A stretch of DNA of 43,144 nucleotides from Bacteroidota bacterium (lineage in GTDB: Bacteria; Bacteroidota; Bacteroidia; Chitinophagales; Saprospiraceae): NCBI GenBank assembly GCA_024743405.1, contig JANSWP010000061.1:1-43144 (forward strand), given 5' to 3'. The position numbers and the translations under genes are program-made. The notes beneath the pieces are model-generated. The model saw nothing but the letters and a program-made list of their open reading frames with translations. It did no database searches and was not told the DNA's origin. Below, piece after piece: positions 17,605 to 25,763 of the stretch (its first letter is position 1; every line of letters begins with the position of its first letter).

Positions 17605-17915
17605 ACTTATTTTCAGTTGGAAGTCCACAATTAACAATAGCCAGATGAATTAGCTGACTAGTGTCAAAATTGACAATTTGCGAAGCTAAAACAGTACAAC
17701 GTGCTTTGTGTTTTAAACAAGGTCAAAATAAAGTCATAAACTAAGTCAGAAAATATTTTTCCATGTTGCTGTAAGCAATTTGATTCCAAAATTATTCCTG
17801 TAAATTCGCGACTTTCCTATTAAAAGTCCGTTACATTTGTTCGTCCATTCAGCATTTTTTAGTTTTTGAAATACAAAGCCAAATTTTGCTTTAAATAAAT
17901 GCTTAATCTTTCAAA
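17605..17915. other. Divergent promoter region hemH / surE
   Basis: 311 bp without a credible ORF between divergently transcribed hemH and surE. A -7-like TACATTTG is at 17832-17839 for surE. I see no clear element for hemH and no long inverted repeats. Confidence 0.4.
17832..17839 (+). promoter_or_regulatory. Candidate -7 promoter element of surE
   Basis: TACATTTG matches TAnnTTTG, 76 bp before the surE ATG. The identical octamer occurs upstream of the lpxB unit (19013-19020). No convincing -33 element. Confidence 0.35.
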
Positions 17916-18716
17916 ATGAAGAAACCCTTAATATTAGTAACCAATGATGATGGAATCAACGCACCTGGTATAAAAGCATTAGTAGAGGCAGCTAAAGAAT
18001 TTGGTGAAGTTGTGGTAGTGGCACCCGATTCTCCTCAGTCTGGACAAGGGCACGCTATTACCATCTCGAAGCCGGTATGGATTAAAAAAGTAGAAGTCTT
18101 TGATGGCATTGATTCATATGAATGCTCAGGAACACCAGTAGATTGTGTCAAATTAGCCCAATATGTCATATTAAAAGGTCGTAAAGCGGATTTGTGTATT
18201 TCTGGAATAAATCATGGCTCTAATGCGTCTATTAATATTATTTACTCTGGAACGATGTCTGCTGCAATGGAGGCTTCATTGGAGGGAATTGAATCAATAG
18301 GTTTCTCATTATTGGACTTTTCCTGGAGTGCTGATTTTAACCCCGCTAAAAAGATAGCCAAACAAATTATTCAACAAGTATTGGAAAAAGGAATGGGCTC
18401 TTGTAAATTACTAAATGTGAATATACCAAATGTTCCAGAAGAGGATATTAAAGGAATAAAGATATGTCGTCAGGCTGATGGTCGTTGGCTGGAAGGGTAT
18501 CAAGAGTCGACTGATCCAAGAGGAAAGCCTTATTACTGGTTGTCAGGTGAGTTTGTTAATCCTGATAAAGGAACAGATACGGATATTTGGGCACTTGACA
18601 ATGGTTATGTTTCGGTAGTGCCATCGGGTCATGATTTGACCAAATATGATTCACTTTTACAAATGAATTATTTGGAGTCTTCTAGAATACGAGATATAGA
18701 CAAGGTAGATGTGTAG
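17916..18716 (+). CDS. surE: 5'/3'-nucleotidase SurE
   Basis: 266 residues, normal for SurE. The enzyme is a metal-dependent phosphatase that removes phosphate from nucleoside monophosphates in the cytoplasm. TNDDGINAPG carries the two metal-binding aspartates (Asp11, Asp12); APDSPQSGQGHAIT provides the conserved Ser; SGINHGSN the conserved Asn; YSGTMSAAMEA is also characteristic. It opens a plus-strand run that leads to lpxB; surE beside lpxB is a common arrangement in Bacteroidota. A promoter-like element lies in the divergent region with hemH. Confidence 0.96.
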   Translation: MKKPLILVTNDDGINAPGIKALVEAAKEFGEVVVVAPDSPQSGQGHAITISKPVWIKKVEVFDGIDSYECSGTPVDCVKLAQYVILKGRKADLCISGINHGSNASINIIYSGTMSAAMEASLEGIESIGFSLLDFSWSADFNPAKKIAKQIIQQVLEKGMGSCKLLNVNIPNVPEEDIKGIKICRQADGRWLEGYQESTDPRGKPYYWLSGEFVNPDKGTDTDIWALDNGYVSVVPSGHDLTKYDSLLQMNYLESSRIRDIDKVDV

Positions 18717-18812
18717 GTTATTATTTTCTGAATCCATAACCTGCCTAACCTAGCTAAAAAAAACTATATTTTTTTAAATTATATTTCTTCATTTTTTTTT
18801 AATGAAAAAGGT

Positions 18813-18839
18813 ATCATAAGGTGCAAATGCACCTTTGAT
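18813..18839. other. Stem-loop downstream of surE
   Basis: AAGGTGCA (18818-18825) and TGCACCTT (18828-18835) form an 8-bp stem with only AA between, extended by ATCA/TGAT with one bulged base. There is no T-run on the plus strand, so it may slow or protect the surE mRNA end and not be a full terminator. Confidence 0.45.
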
Positions 18840-19012
18840 GAAAAAAATCAAGGCTTTGGATATTTTGCTTAAAATTCAATTCCTTTTGCACTCACACCCA
18901 AACTCGCCGACTTTGTCAGGCTCAGACATGGGTGCTCTTTTAGGCTTAACTCAATTGAATTTCTTAACGTCAAAATCTCCAATGCCAACAAGTATCCCAT
19001 ATTAACTCTTGT

Positions 19013-19020
19013 TACATTTG
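19013..19020 (+). promoter_or_regulatory. Candidate -7 promoter element of the lpxB unit
   Basis: TACATTTG matches TAnnTTTG, 39 bp before the start of the small membrane protein gene. No clear -33 element. Confidence 0.35.
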
Positions 19021-19059
19021 CCAAAAAGTTGATTTAATAGATACTAATTTTTGCATTAT

Positions 19060-19359
19060 ATGTTTGATAAAAATACAATTCCAAACGGTTTGATTATAGG
19101 TATCCTGGTTCCTCTCATTGGTTTTCCATTGATGTATGGACTGTTTACAGGATTGGAAAGTATAGGCATTATGGATGATGCAGGGTTTCGTCCCCAGTTT
19201 AAAATTCGAACCACTGCTATTATTGCCATCGCAATAAATGCTTATATTTTGAATAAATTTCAAGCCAAAAGAGCTACCGATAGTATGAGAGGCGTGACAA
19301 TTGCCACCTTCATTTATGTGATTGTTTGGATGGCTGTTTTTGCCAAAACTATCTTATAA
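19060..19359 (+). CDS. Small membrane protein of unknown function upstream of lpxB
   Basis: 99 residues from the ATG at 19060; a TTG at 19051 would add three residues. Three hydrophobic segments are visible: LIIGILVPLIGFPLMYGLF, TTAIIAIAINAYIL and VTIATFIYVIVWMAVFA. It lies 41 bp before lpxB on the same strand and is probably cotranscribed, so a link to the envelope or lipid A is possible but unproven. I do not recognise a family. Confidence 0.75.
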   Translation: MFDKNTIPNGLIIGILVPLIGFPLMYGLFTGLESIGIMDDAGFRPQFKIRTTAIIAIAINAYILNKFQAKRATDSMRGVTIATFIYVIVWMAVFAKTIL

Positions 19360-19400
19360 AAGAGGTGGATGGTTAAATCTAAAATATGTATTAGAATTAA

Positions 19401-20522
19401 ATGAAATATTACCTAATAGCTGGCGAAGCCTCAGGCGATTTACATGGTTCTAATCTTGTAAAAGCGCTTAAAAAACAAGATAATCAAGCTCAATTTCAGT
19501 TTTGGGGCGGTGATTTGATGGCTCAAGAATTAGGGAAACCGAGAAAACACATCCAAGACCTAGCTTTCATGGGTTTTTATGAGGTGGTAAAGAATTTACC
19601 AACGATACTCAATAATATAAAATTTTGTAAGACCGATATTTTACAATTTGCTCCTGATGTTTTGATTCTAATTGATTACCCCGGTTTTAATTTACGGATT
19701 GCGAAATGGGCAAAAACAATGGGTATTCAGGTATTTTATTATATCTCACCTCAATTGTGGGCGTGGCATTCGAGTCGCGCAAAAACAATTAAAGCTTGTG
19801 TAGATCGAATGTATGTGATTCTTCCATTTGAAAAAGAGTTTTACAAAAAATACCAATTGGAAGTTGATTTTGTGGGACATCCTTTGCTCGATGTCGTTGA
19901 AGGTATTTCGTATCAAAAAGCTGATGGTTTTAACCTGCCACCAAAAGCAAAAACAATTGCATTGCTTCCTGGAAGTCGGAAACAAGAAATAAAAAAAATG
20001 TTGACAGAAATGTTGGCAATGGTATCGAAATTTGCTGATTATCATTTTGTTATAGCGGGTGCACCATCGATTGAGATGACTGTTTATGAAGAGATCATTA
20101 ATGATTTTTTTAAAGATAAAGGCATTCCGAAAAACCTCAGGATCCTTCAAAATCAAACCCATTTTTTATTGAGAAATAGTTATGCAGCATTGGTGACATC
20201 CGGAACTGCGACCCTCGAAACGGCACTTTTTGAGGTCCCTCAGATTGTATGTTATAAAGGGAATGCATTGTCTTTTTTACTAGCTCGCCAATTAGTAAAT
20301 GTGGAGTATATTTCTTTGGTGAATCTAATCGCTGAAAAAGAAGTAGTTAAAGAATTAATACAAAAGGAACTCAATCCGGATAATTTAAAGGTGGAGTTAA
20401 TTAAAATTTTGGATCTTGAATTTCGGAATCAAATGATTGAAAGCTATCAGGAAGTAAAGAAGAAATTAGGTGGAGTAGGGGCTTCTGAAAGGGCGGCAAA
20501 ATTGATGGTGGATAGGTTGTAA
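19401..20522 (+). CDS. lpxB: Lipid-A-disaccharide synthase
   Basis: 373 residues, full length. LpxB joins UDP-2,3-diacylglucosamine to lipid X (2,3-diacylglucosamine-1-phosphate) to form the lipid A disaccharide at the inner membrane. The start MKYYLIAGEASGDLHGSNL is diagnostic; LIDYPGFNLRIAKWAK, YYISPQLWAWHSSRAKTIK, FVGHPLLD, LLPGSRKQEI and TSGTATLETAL follow in the family order. It is the last gene of its unit and is closed by a strong stem-loop terminator. Confidence 0.97.
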   Translation: MKYYLIAGEASGDLHGSNLVKALKKQDNQAQFQFWGGDLMAQELGKPRKHIQDLAFMGFYEVVKNLPTILNNIKFCKTDILQFAPDVLILIDYPGFNLRIAKWAKTMGIQVFYYISPQLWAWHSSRAKTIKACVDRMYVILPFEKEFYKKYQLEVDFVGHPLLDVVEGISYQKADGFNLPPKAKTIALLPGSRKQEIKKMLTEMLAMVSKFADYHFVIAGAPSIEMTVYEEIINDFFKDKGIPKNLRILQNQTHFLLRNSYAALVTSGTATLETALFEVPQIVCYKGNALSFLLARQLVNVEYISLVNLIAEKEVVKELIQKELNPDNLKVELIKILDLEFRNQMIESYQEVKKKLGGVGASERAAKLMVDRL

Positions 20523-20564
20523 TGATCAAAGGTTTTAAAATACTAAACTATTAATTTCTTTTTT

Positions 20565-20614
20565 GCAAGCAGATGGATAAAAAATTGCCTGCGATTTTTT
20601 ATCCATCTGCTTGC
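20565..20614. terminator. Bidirectional intrinsic terminator
   Basis: Perfect 21-bp inverted repeat (20565-20585 with 20594-20614), loop TGCCTGCG, T-rich on the plus side (TTTGTTTTTC) and A-rich on the left. It separates the converging lpxB and lipoprotein genes. Confidence 0.92.
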
Positions 20615-20675
20615 TTTGTTTTTCTGTCGACTTAGGTGACGGTTTTTTCTTACGAAGTCAAAGGAAATCTATAGC

Positions 20676-21440
20676 CTATTTTTCAAAATCTGTAAATATT
20701 TTTCCAGGTAAATTATCATAAACTGCAATCGCTGATAAATAAGCCTTTCCGCGATCACCTGATAGCAGAATATTCCCATAGGGGTTGTAATCTTTCCAAG
20801 GCATCACAAAACGGGGTTCTGTATCTGCTTTATCTGAAAAGAAAGACCATTCATTCACCAAGCGGGTATCTTTATCCACCATAACGTGATATTTGTTATT
20901 TGGGGTATCACCCACATTACTAAAAGTTAATTCCAAAATATCAGAGGGAATACCTTCTTGATTTTGGTCCTCGCCAAGGTATTTTAAGGTCACGCCGGGA
21001 TCTTTTAATTTAAAAGGCATAACCAACCAATAAGAGTCATTAATCCAAATACTTTTGCCTCGTTTCAGGTATTTTTGGAGACTATCAGGATGAGTTATTT
21101 CTTTATCTCCTTGAATGATTTTACCAGTCATATCATTGACATTCATCAAATAAACCATGCTGTCTTTAGGAGATTCAATGCGAATATTGCCCGTTTTTTT
21201 ATCCCAGGTGTGTTTTCTATTTCCAAAAAAACTCCATGAAATAAATTGAGTATTATTCCAGTTTTCCAGACCGCCCATCGCTTCCATAACCTCATCAGCA
21301 ATTTTTATAGCAACTTTGTCGGAACTTGGAGTTGTAGCACTTTCATTCGTTGAATCACCTGAGTTTTGAGATTCATTTTGTGGAGATTGACAGGCGAATA
21401 AAAAAAGACCAAAAAGCAATAAAAAACTATATTTTTTCAT
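20676..21440 (-). CDS. Lipoprotein of unknown function
   Basis: 254 residues. The signal MKKYSFLLLFGLFLFAC ends in a lipobox with Cys17, followed by a Ser/Thr/Asn-rich linker. The folded part starts with IADEVMEAMGGLENWNNTQF and continues as alternating beta strands (TQFISWSFFGNRKHTWDKKT, NKYHVMVDKDTRLVNEWSFF). This looks like the LolA/LolB-type half-barrel found in several lipoprotein families that begin with an alpha helix holding GG and W, but that is a guess from pattern. It follows the glycerophosphodiesterase on the same strand at 93 bp, so cotranscription is likely. Confidence 0.82.
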   Translation of the reverse strand: MKKYSFLLLFGLFLFACQSPQNESQNSGDSTNESATTPSSDKVAIKIADEVMEAMGGLENWNNTQFISWSFFGNRKHTWDKKTGNIRIESPKDSMVYLMNVNDMTGKIIQGDKEITHPDSLQKYLKRGKSIWINDSYWLVMPFKLKDPGVTLKYLGEDQNQEGIPSDILELTFSNVGDTPNNKYHVMVDKDTRLVNEWSFFSDKADTEPRFVMPWKDYNPYGNILLSGDRGKAYLSAIAVYDNLPGKIFTDFEK

Positions 21441-21533
21441 GTCAAAAGTTGGTTAATAATCGGTTGTCTGTCGTCAGTTTTAAAGAAGGGATTATAAGCC
21501 TAGTTTAATTAAACTGTCGAACTGCCAACTCAA

Positions 21534-22448
21534 TTAGAGTTCATTTATCAAATTTGGATAGTCTGTTATAATACCATCGACACCCCAAGAAATTAATCTT
21601 TTCATATCTTTCAATTTATTGACTGTCCATGGAATTACTTTAATATCCATCGCGTGAAGAGAGTCAACTGATTCTTTAGTAAGTAGTTGGAAATCAGGAC
21701 TGTAAATGTCAGGTTTAAAGGTCAATTTCTTTAAGTTGTTATCTATCCCTTCTTTATTCTCAACCAAAAAGGCGTTCGTTATATTATCGTCTTTTTTAAT
21801 TAATGTATTCATCACATTCGGGTCAAAAGATTGAATGCAGACCCGTTTTCGAATTTTTAAATCCTTAACCTCTTGTAATACAAAATCAACAAAAATTTCA
21901 GGTTGAGGCATATATTTTTCATAACCATCTGGGTGACTTTTAATTTCAATATTATAGTTTGGTTTGCTTCGTATGGTTTTTAAGCAAAATTCATCCACCG
22001 CAGTGACCATATCTTTAAAGGAAGGCTTGTGGACTGCCGACTTTTGTTGTTTTGGAAATCGCTTATTACCTCGCAAGCCACAGTCAAATTGCTTGATTTT
22101 GGCATAAGTCATTTCCATCAATTTGAGGTCTTTTTCTTCTTTTTCTGTTACTGGATTACCATCAGGTTTGGTACAGATATGATGAGACATCCAGGGCTCA
22201 TGGGAAATGATTAAATCACCATTTTTGGAGACAGCCAAATCCAATTCAAGGGTGGTAACTGGGTAGCTCAAAGCTTTTAAAAAGGCAGGAACAGTGTTTT
22301 CAGGCATTAAGCCACGACAACCTCGGTGTCCTTGCCAATCAAAATCTATTGGATAGGGTAGGGTTGTTGCTGTCATAGTTGATTTTTTTGATGAAAAACA
22401 AGAAGCGAATAGTAAAATAGAAAAAATGAATACTAAAGTTCTAATCAT
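21534..22448 (-). CDS. Glycerophosphodiester phosphodiesterase, lipoprotein form
   Basis: 304 residues. The signal MIRTLVFIFSILLFASC gives a lipidated Cys17. The GDPD TIM-barrel starts with WQGHRGCRGLMPENTVPAF (catalytic His and Arg), then LELDLAVSKNGDLIISHEP supplies the metal-binding Glu, Asp and the second catalytic His; IEIKSH is the third metal site and PWTVNKLKDMKRLISWGVDG followed by IITDYP is the normal C-terminus. The enzyme splits glycerophosphodiesters to glycerol-3-phosphate and an alcohol, here at the outer face of a membrane. A transcription stop for the upstream gene lies about 105-140 bp away, so it starts its own unit with the next lipoprotein. Confidence 0.95.
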   Translation of the reverse strand: MIRTLVFIFSILLFASCFSSKKSTMTATTLPYPIDFDWQGHRGCRGLMPENTVPAFLKALSYPVTTLELDLAVSKNGDLIISHEPWMSHHICTKPDGNPVTEKEEKDLKLMEMTYAKIKQFDCGLRGNKRFPKQQKSAVHKPSFKDMVTAVDEFCLKTIRSKPNYNIEIKSHPDGYEKYMPQPEIFVDFVLQEVKDLKIRKRVCIQSFDPNVMNTLIKKDDNITNAFLVENKEGIDNNLKKLTFKPDIYSPDFQLLTKESVDSLHAMDIKVIPWTVNKLKDMKRLISWGVDGIITDYPNLINEL

Positions 22449-22552
22449 TTGAAAAACTGATTTTTGAAAATTTTATCTTGAAAAGCCAAATATAAGCATT
22501 CAGTTGTCGAAAATAAGAAGTCTAGTTCATTTGATTAGAGTCAAGGATGGAG

Positions 22553-22590
22553 CAAAAAAAATGTCGGCGTGAAACACAATCACGCCGACA
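22553..22590 (-). terminator. Intrinsic terminator of the CotH/lamin-tail gene
   Basis: TGTCGGCGTGA (22562-22572) and TCACGCCGACA (22580-22590) form an 11-bp GC-rich stem with a 7-nt loop; on the minus strand it is followed by a run of eight T (complement of 22553-22560 A-run). Confidence 0.92.
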
Positions 22591-22606
22591 GCCAGTTATA
22601 TATTAA

Positions 22607-22759
22607 GAGTATGTCTAAAAATTTCACAAACGGAGAATCAATGATTTATGGTTCTGGCGATAAATTATTAAGGGAGTTTGCCGAGGCAAATGACCGCAAT
22701 AATTTGAAGGCAGGTTCATAAAGCGTTGGTTTTTAGAAAGTAAAAATTTAGACATACTC
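22607..22759. mobile_element. MITE-like element with 13-bp terminal inverted repeats and TAA target duplication
   Basis: GAGTATGTCTAAA at 22607-22619 is repeated in exact inverse at 22747-22759, giving a 153-bp element with no ORF. It is flanked on both sides by TAA (22604-22606 and 22760-22762), which fits a 3-bp target-site duplication. Size, perfect terminal repeats and lack of coding content fit a non-autonomous miniature transposable element. The 3-bp TNA-type duplication is found in parts of the IS5 family, but the parent family is not certain. It sits between the terminator and the stop codon of the upstream gene, so the CotH transcript should run through it. No second copy is seen in the window. 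Confidence 0.7.
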
Positions 22760-22779
22760 TAAGTAAAAAACCTAAAATT

Positions 22780-25524
22780 TTATCGTTTTACAATTCGCTT
22801 AATTAACATGCCTTCATCCGTGATGACTCTCACAAAATAAATACCTGAACTCAAATGACTCAGATCATTGATCGGTAATTTATTTTGACCAGAGGATAAT
22901 CTTCCAAAGGTTGAGAATTCAATGGTTTGACCTGTTGCACTTAGAATTTCGACAGCAATATCACTGCTTTCTGCAAGAATAACATCGATAGTAATTTGTG
23001 CCTCAAATGGATTCGGGAACACGGTTAAATCTATTACACCTGCTTCCGCTTCTTCTGTACCATCCAGACATGCTGTTTCAACGGTATACTCTAGATAATC
23101 ACCCAAAGCATTCTCACAGATAGACCTTACTCGGACATCATAAGAAGTACATACCTCTAATCCGAAAATAGTGTGATTGTCTTCGATCGTCGAAATCACC
23201 TCCCATTCGTCCATAGAGCCTGTTGGTCTCCAATTGACTTCATAGCTGATTCCGTTTGTTGGGCCATCCCAGCTTGCTGAAATTGTTGAGAAATCAGCTG
23301 CGAAATTAATATTAACGGGCTCCGCACAAGGGACCGCAGGTCTGAAAAAAGCAGTGACTACGTCCCCTTGCTCTTCGAGTGCTATGGTGATGCTTGGCGC
23401 ATATTGATCTGGTGCAAAGGAATTGGTATCGACTTCCCAATGATCTAATTCCCAATCAGCATCAGGCAACGATTGGAAATTTAAGACGGTTCCTCCAAAA
23501 TATTCACCACCATAGGGATATCCGTTAGGAATGACCGTATTGACACGGACTCGATTTGGAGTTCCAGCTGGTTCTACATTGACAGTGACTTCATAAGGTC
23601 CAGACACATCATAACAACCTACAATACCATTATTGATAAACTCACATCTTGTGAGAATAAAGTCTTTTAATTCTTGAACATTATCTTCCCATCCTTGCTG
23701 TGTTCCACCCCAACGTTGTATTTGACGAGGCATTTCAGGTGAAATTCGACTGAGGAGTCTATCCAAAATGGTAATCATCGAATCACAAGAGAGGTAAGAA
23801 TTATTTAAATCCGCATATCGATTCACATAAAGGGAATGAAACTCGTCACTTTCCAGAAGAGAAACAATTAAATCTACATGTCCTTCAGGGTCATTATTGG
23901 GTGTAATTACCTCATTATCACATGGATCTGCACTTGGATCATCATTTGGAATATTAGTATAATTAATATAGTGTCCAAAAGTAGCATCCATATCCCATAG
24001 TGTATATCGCCATTTTTGAGCTTCTCCATCAGGACTGTTTCCACGCCACCATGCAGTGTTCCATACCAACCAGTCCTTACAGACTACATGAGTATTGATA
24101 ATCATATAATCAACCAAACTTTGGACATTCAATTCTTCTTTAACTTGATTGTAATTAGCGGGATCAGCCATTGAATTGTTATCAATGAAATCTGTCAAAA
24201 CATCCCAATCTGCACGGCTGCCGTATTCTTCCCAAGTACCTCCCCAGGTTTTGATATAATCCAACCACTTTTCTCCTTGATCATAATATTTTCGGGTAAA
24301 GTCAGGATCGTCCACTTTTTCACGCATTTCATATAGTCCCCAGTATTCCCCATTAACATATAATATAGCAGGTTCGTAACTTCGCTCATCTAATTCTAAT
24401 TCAGCAAGCTGAGATAGATGATGGATATAAGCATCTCGAATATGGGCACCACCATCTTGGAAAGGATAATTATCATTAGCCGCGGCTTTTAAAATAATCC
24501 TTTGGTGGCGATCTCTATTTTTGGTTGGGTATATTTTATGATCTAAGGAGCTTGTATAACCCATTTGATCTCTAGTAATGTAATCAATTCCTCTTTGATC
24601 GTACGCCCAAGAATCATTGCCATGTTTATTAAAATCGCCATAAGCTTCATCCAAAAAGGCACCATCTGCTCCAAATAATTCAAAAGAGCCAATAGGGTCA
24701 AATTGTTGACCATTCATTAAATCCATTATATCGGTTCCTGCGATAGAAATGACTGGAACAACATGTGTTTCATCAATAAAATAAGTATTCGCCTCCACGA
24801 AACTCAACGGCACTTGAGGATTTGGGTCATACGCAATGGCTTTAACCACAGTAGTTTGATTAAGCGTTATTGGGTTGGTATATAACGGTGAGTTTGCATC
24901 AGGTTCAGAACCATCCAATGTATAGTGAACCTCGATGCCTGGAGCCGCTGAAATGCCAATAGTTAAAGGGCCTGCATAAAAACCAGGCGTCACATTAAAT
25001 TCTGGCATTGAAGTATATTCTGCAAAAGGAAGTGCATTAGGCGCTCCCGGAGTCGGATTAATAAAAATACCCCAATTGGGATCTCCATCAGTTACTCTTC
25101 CTCGAGAATGATTCGCTTTATTCGGATCTGTAATTTGGATAATGTCTAATGTACTTAAATCTGGAGCCGAAAGCATCACGTATTCATTTCGAGTTTGAGT
25201 TAGTTTAAACCCAGCATGAATAAATCCAGGCGTTACTTCATCTCGATCCGAACAAAAAATTAATAAATGTTGACCTGGATCGATGATCACTCCAGCAGGA
25301 ATCATCCATTTTCCAGGATTGTCAATATTGTCACTTAGGTAGTAACCTTCTAGGTCGACTACATCAGTTCCTACATTGTAAAGTTCTAGCCAGTCTTCAT
25401 TATCATTATAGTTATCGAAGATGGTCGTTAAATTCGCTGCGGAAAATTCGTTTATAACTATTTGAGCGTGAGCGTAATAGCTAAGGCAAAATAAACAAAA
25501 AAACAAGTAAAAGATCTTTCTCAT
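22780..25524 (-). CDS. Secreted CotH-kinase / lamin-tail domain protein with T9SS type A signal
   Basis: 914 residues. Signal peptide to about residue 20 (ending YAHAQ). Order: lamin-tail domain (about 21-140; INEFSAANLTT, WLELYNVGTDVVDLEGYYLS), chitobiase C-terminal-like domain (about 170-245; VHYTLDGSEPDANSPLY), CotH domain (about 255-640; YVNGEYWGLYEMREKVDD, YTLWDMDATFGHY), a beta-repeat-like stretch, a fibronectin type III-like domain (about 745-830), and a type A T9SS signal (about 835-914; VFPNPFEAQ, LSSGIYFVRV, IKRIVKR). CotH of Bacillus is a spore-coat protein kinase with an atypical fold; secreted bacterial homologues are common beside lamin-tail domains but their substrates are unknown. 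It is monocistronic with its own terminator. Confidence 0.94.
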   Translation of the reverse strand: MRKIFYLFFCLFCLSYYAHAQIVINEFSAANLTTIFDNYNDNEDWLELYNVGTDVVDLEGYYLSDNIDNPGKWMIPAGVIIDPGQHLLIFCSDRDEVTPGFIHAGFKLTQTRNEYVMLSAPDLSTLDIIQITDPNKANHSRGRVTDGDPNWGIFINPTPGAPNALPFAEYTSMPEFNVTPGFYAGPLTIGISAAPGIEVHYTLDGSEPDANSPLYTNPITLNQTTVVKAIAYDPNPQVPLSFVEANTYFIDETHVVPVISIAGTDIMDLMNGQQFDPIGSFELFGADGAFLDEAYGDFNKHGNDSWAYDQRGIDYITRDQMGYTSSLDHKIYPTKNRDRHQRIILKAAANDNYPFQDGGAHIRDAYIHHLSQLAELELDERSYEPAILYVNGEYWGLYEMREKVDDPDFTRKYYDQGEKWLDYIKTWGGTWEEYGSRADWDVLTDFIDNNSMADPANYNQVKEELNVQSLVDYMIINTHVVCKDWLVWNTAWWRGNSPDGEAQKWRYTLWDMDATFGHYINYTNIPNDDPSADPCDNEVITPNNDPEGHVDLIVSLLESDEFHSLYVNRYADLNNSYLSCDSMITILDRLLSRISPEMPRQIQRWGGTQQGWEDNVQELKDFILTRCEFINNGIVGCYDVSGPYEVTVNVEPAGTPNRVRVNTVIPNGYPYGGEYFGGTVLNFQSLPDADWELDHWEVDTNSFAPDQYAPSITIALEEQGDVVTAFFRPAVPCAEPVNINFAADFSTISASWDGPTNGISYEVNWRPTGSMDEWEVISTIEDNHTIFGLEVCTSYDVRVRSICENALGDYLEYTVETACLDGTEEAEAGVIDLTVFPNPFEAQITIDVILAESSDIAVEILSATGQTIEFSTFGRLSSGQNKLPINDLSHLSSGIYFVRVITDEGMLIKRIVKR

Positions 25525-25763
25525 ATAGTGAATGATTTAGTATTAGATTATTTTGAGCTAAAATTAAGAAAATAATAATTTGAAAAAGGAGTGATATACG
25601 CTAAAGGGGAAAAAATGTCGGTTTGGGGGCAAGGAAAGTTGAAAGAGATAGTTTTCGATTTTTTAAATAAAATTTAAAAGACTATTTTGGTTTATTAAAT
25701 TTACCGAATAGCTTTATCCTTTAGCCGGAGTTTTTCGGCTGTTTATCATTAAAACTAAACAAA

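Larger units (their letters stand above)
18717..19059. other. Intergenic region with one hairpin
   Basis: 343 bp with no convincing ORF. It contains the hairpin at 18813-18839 and the -7-like element at 19013-19020. Otherwise AT-rich. Confidence 0.4.
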
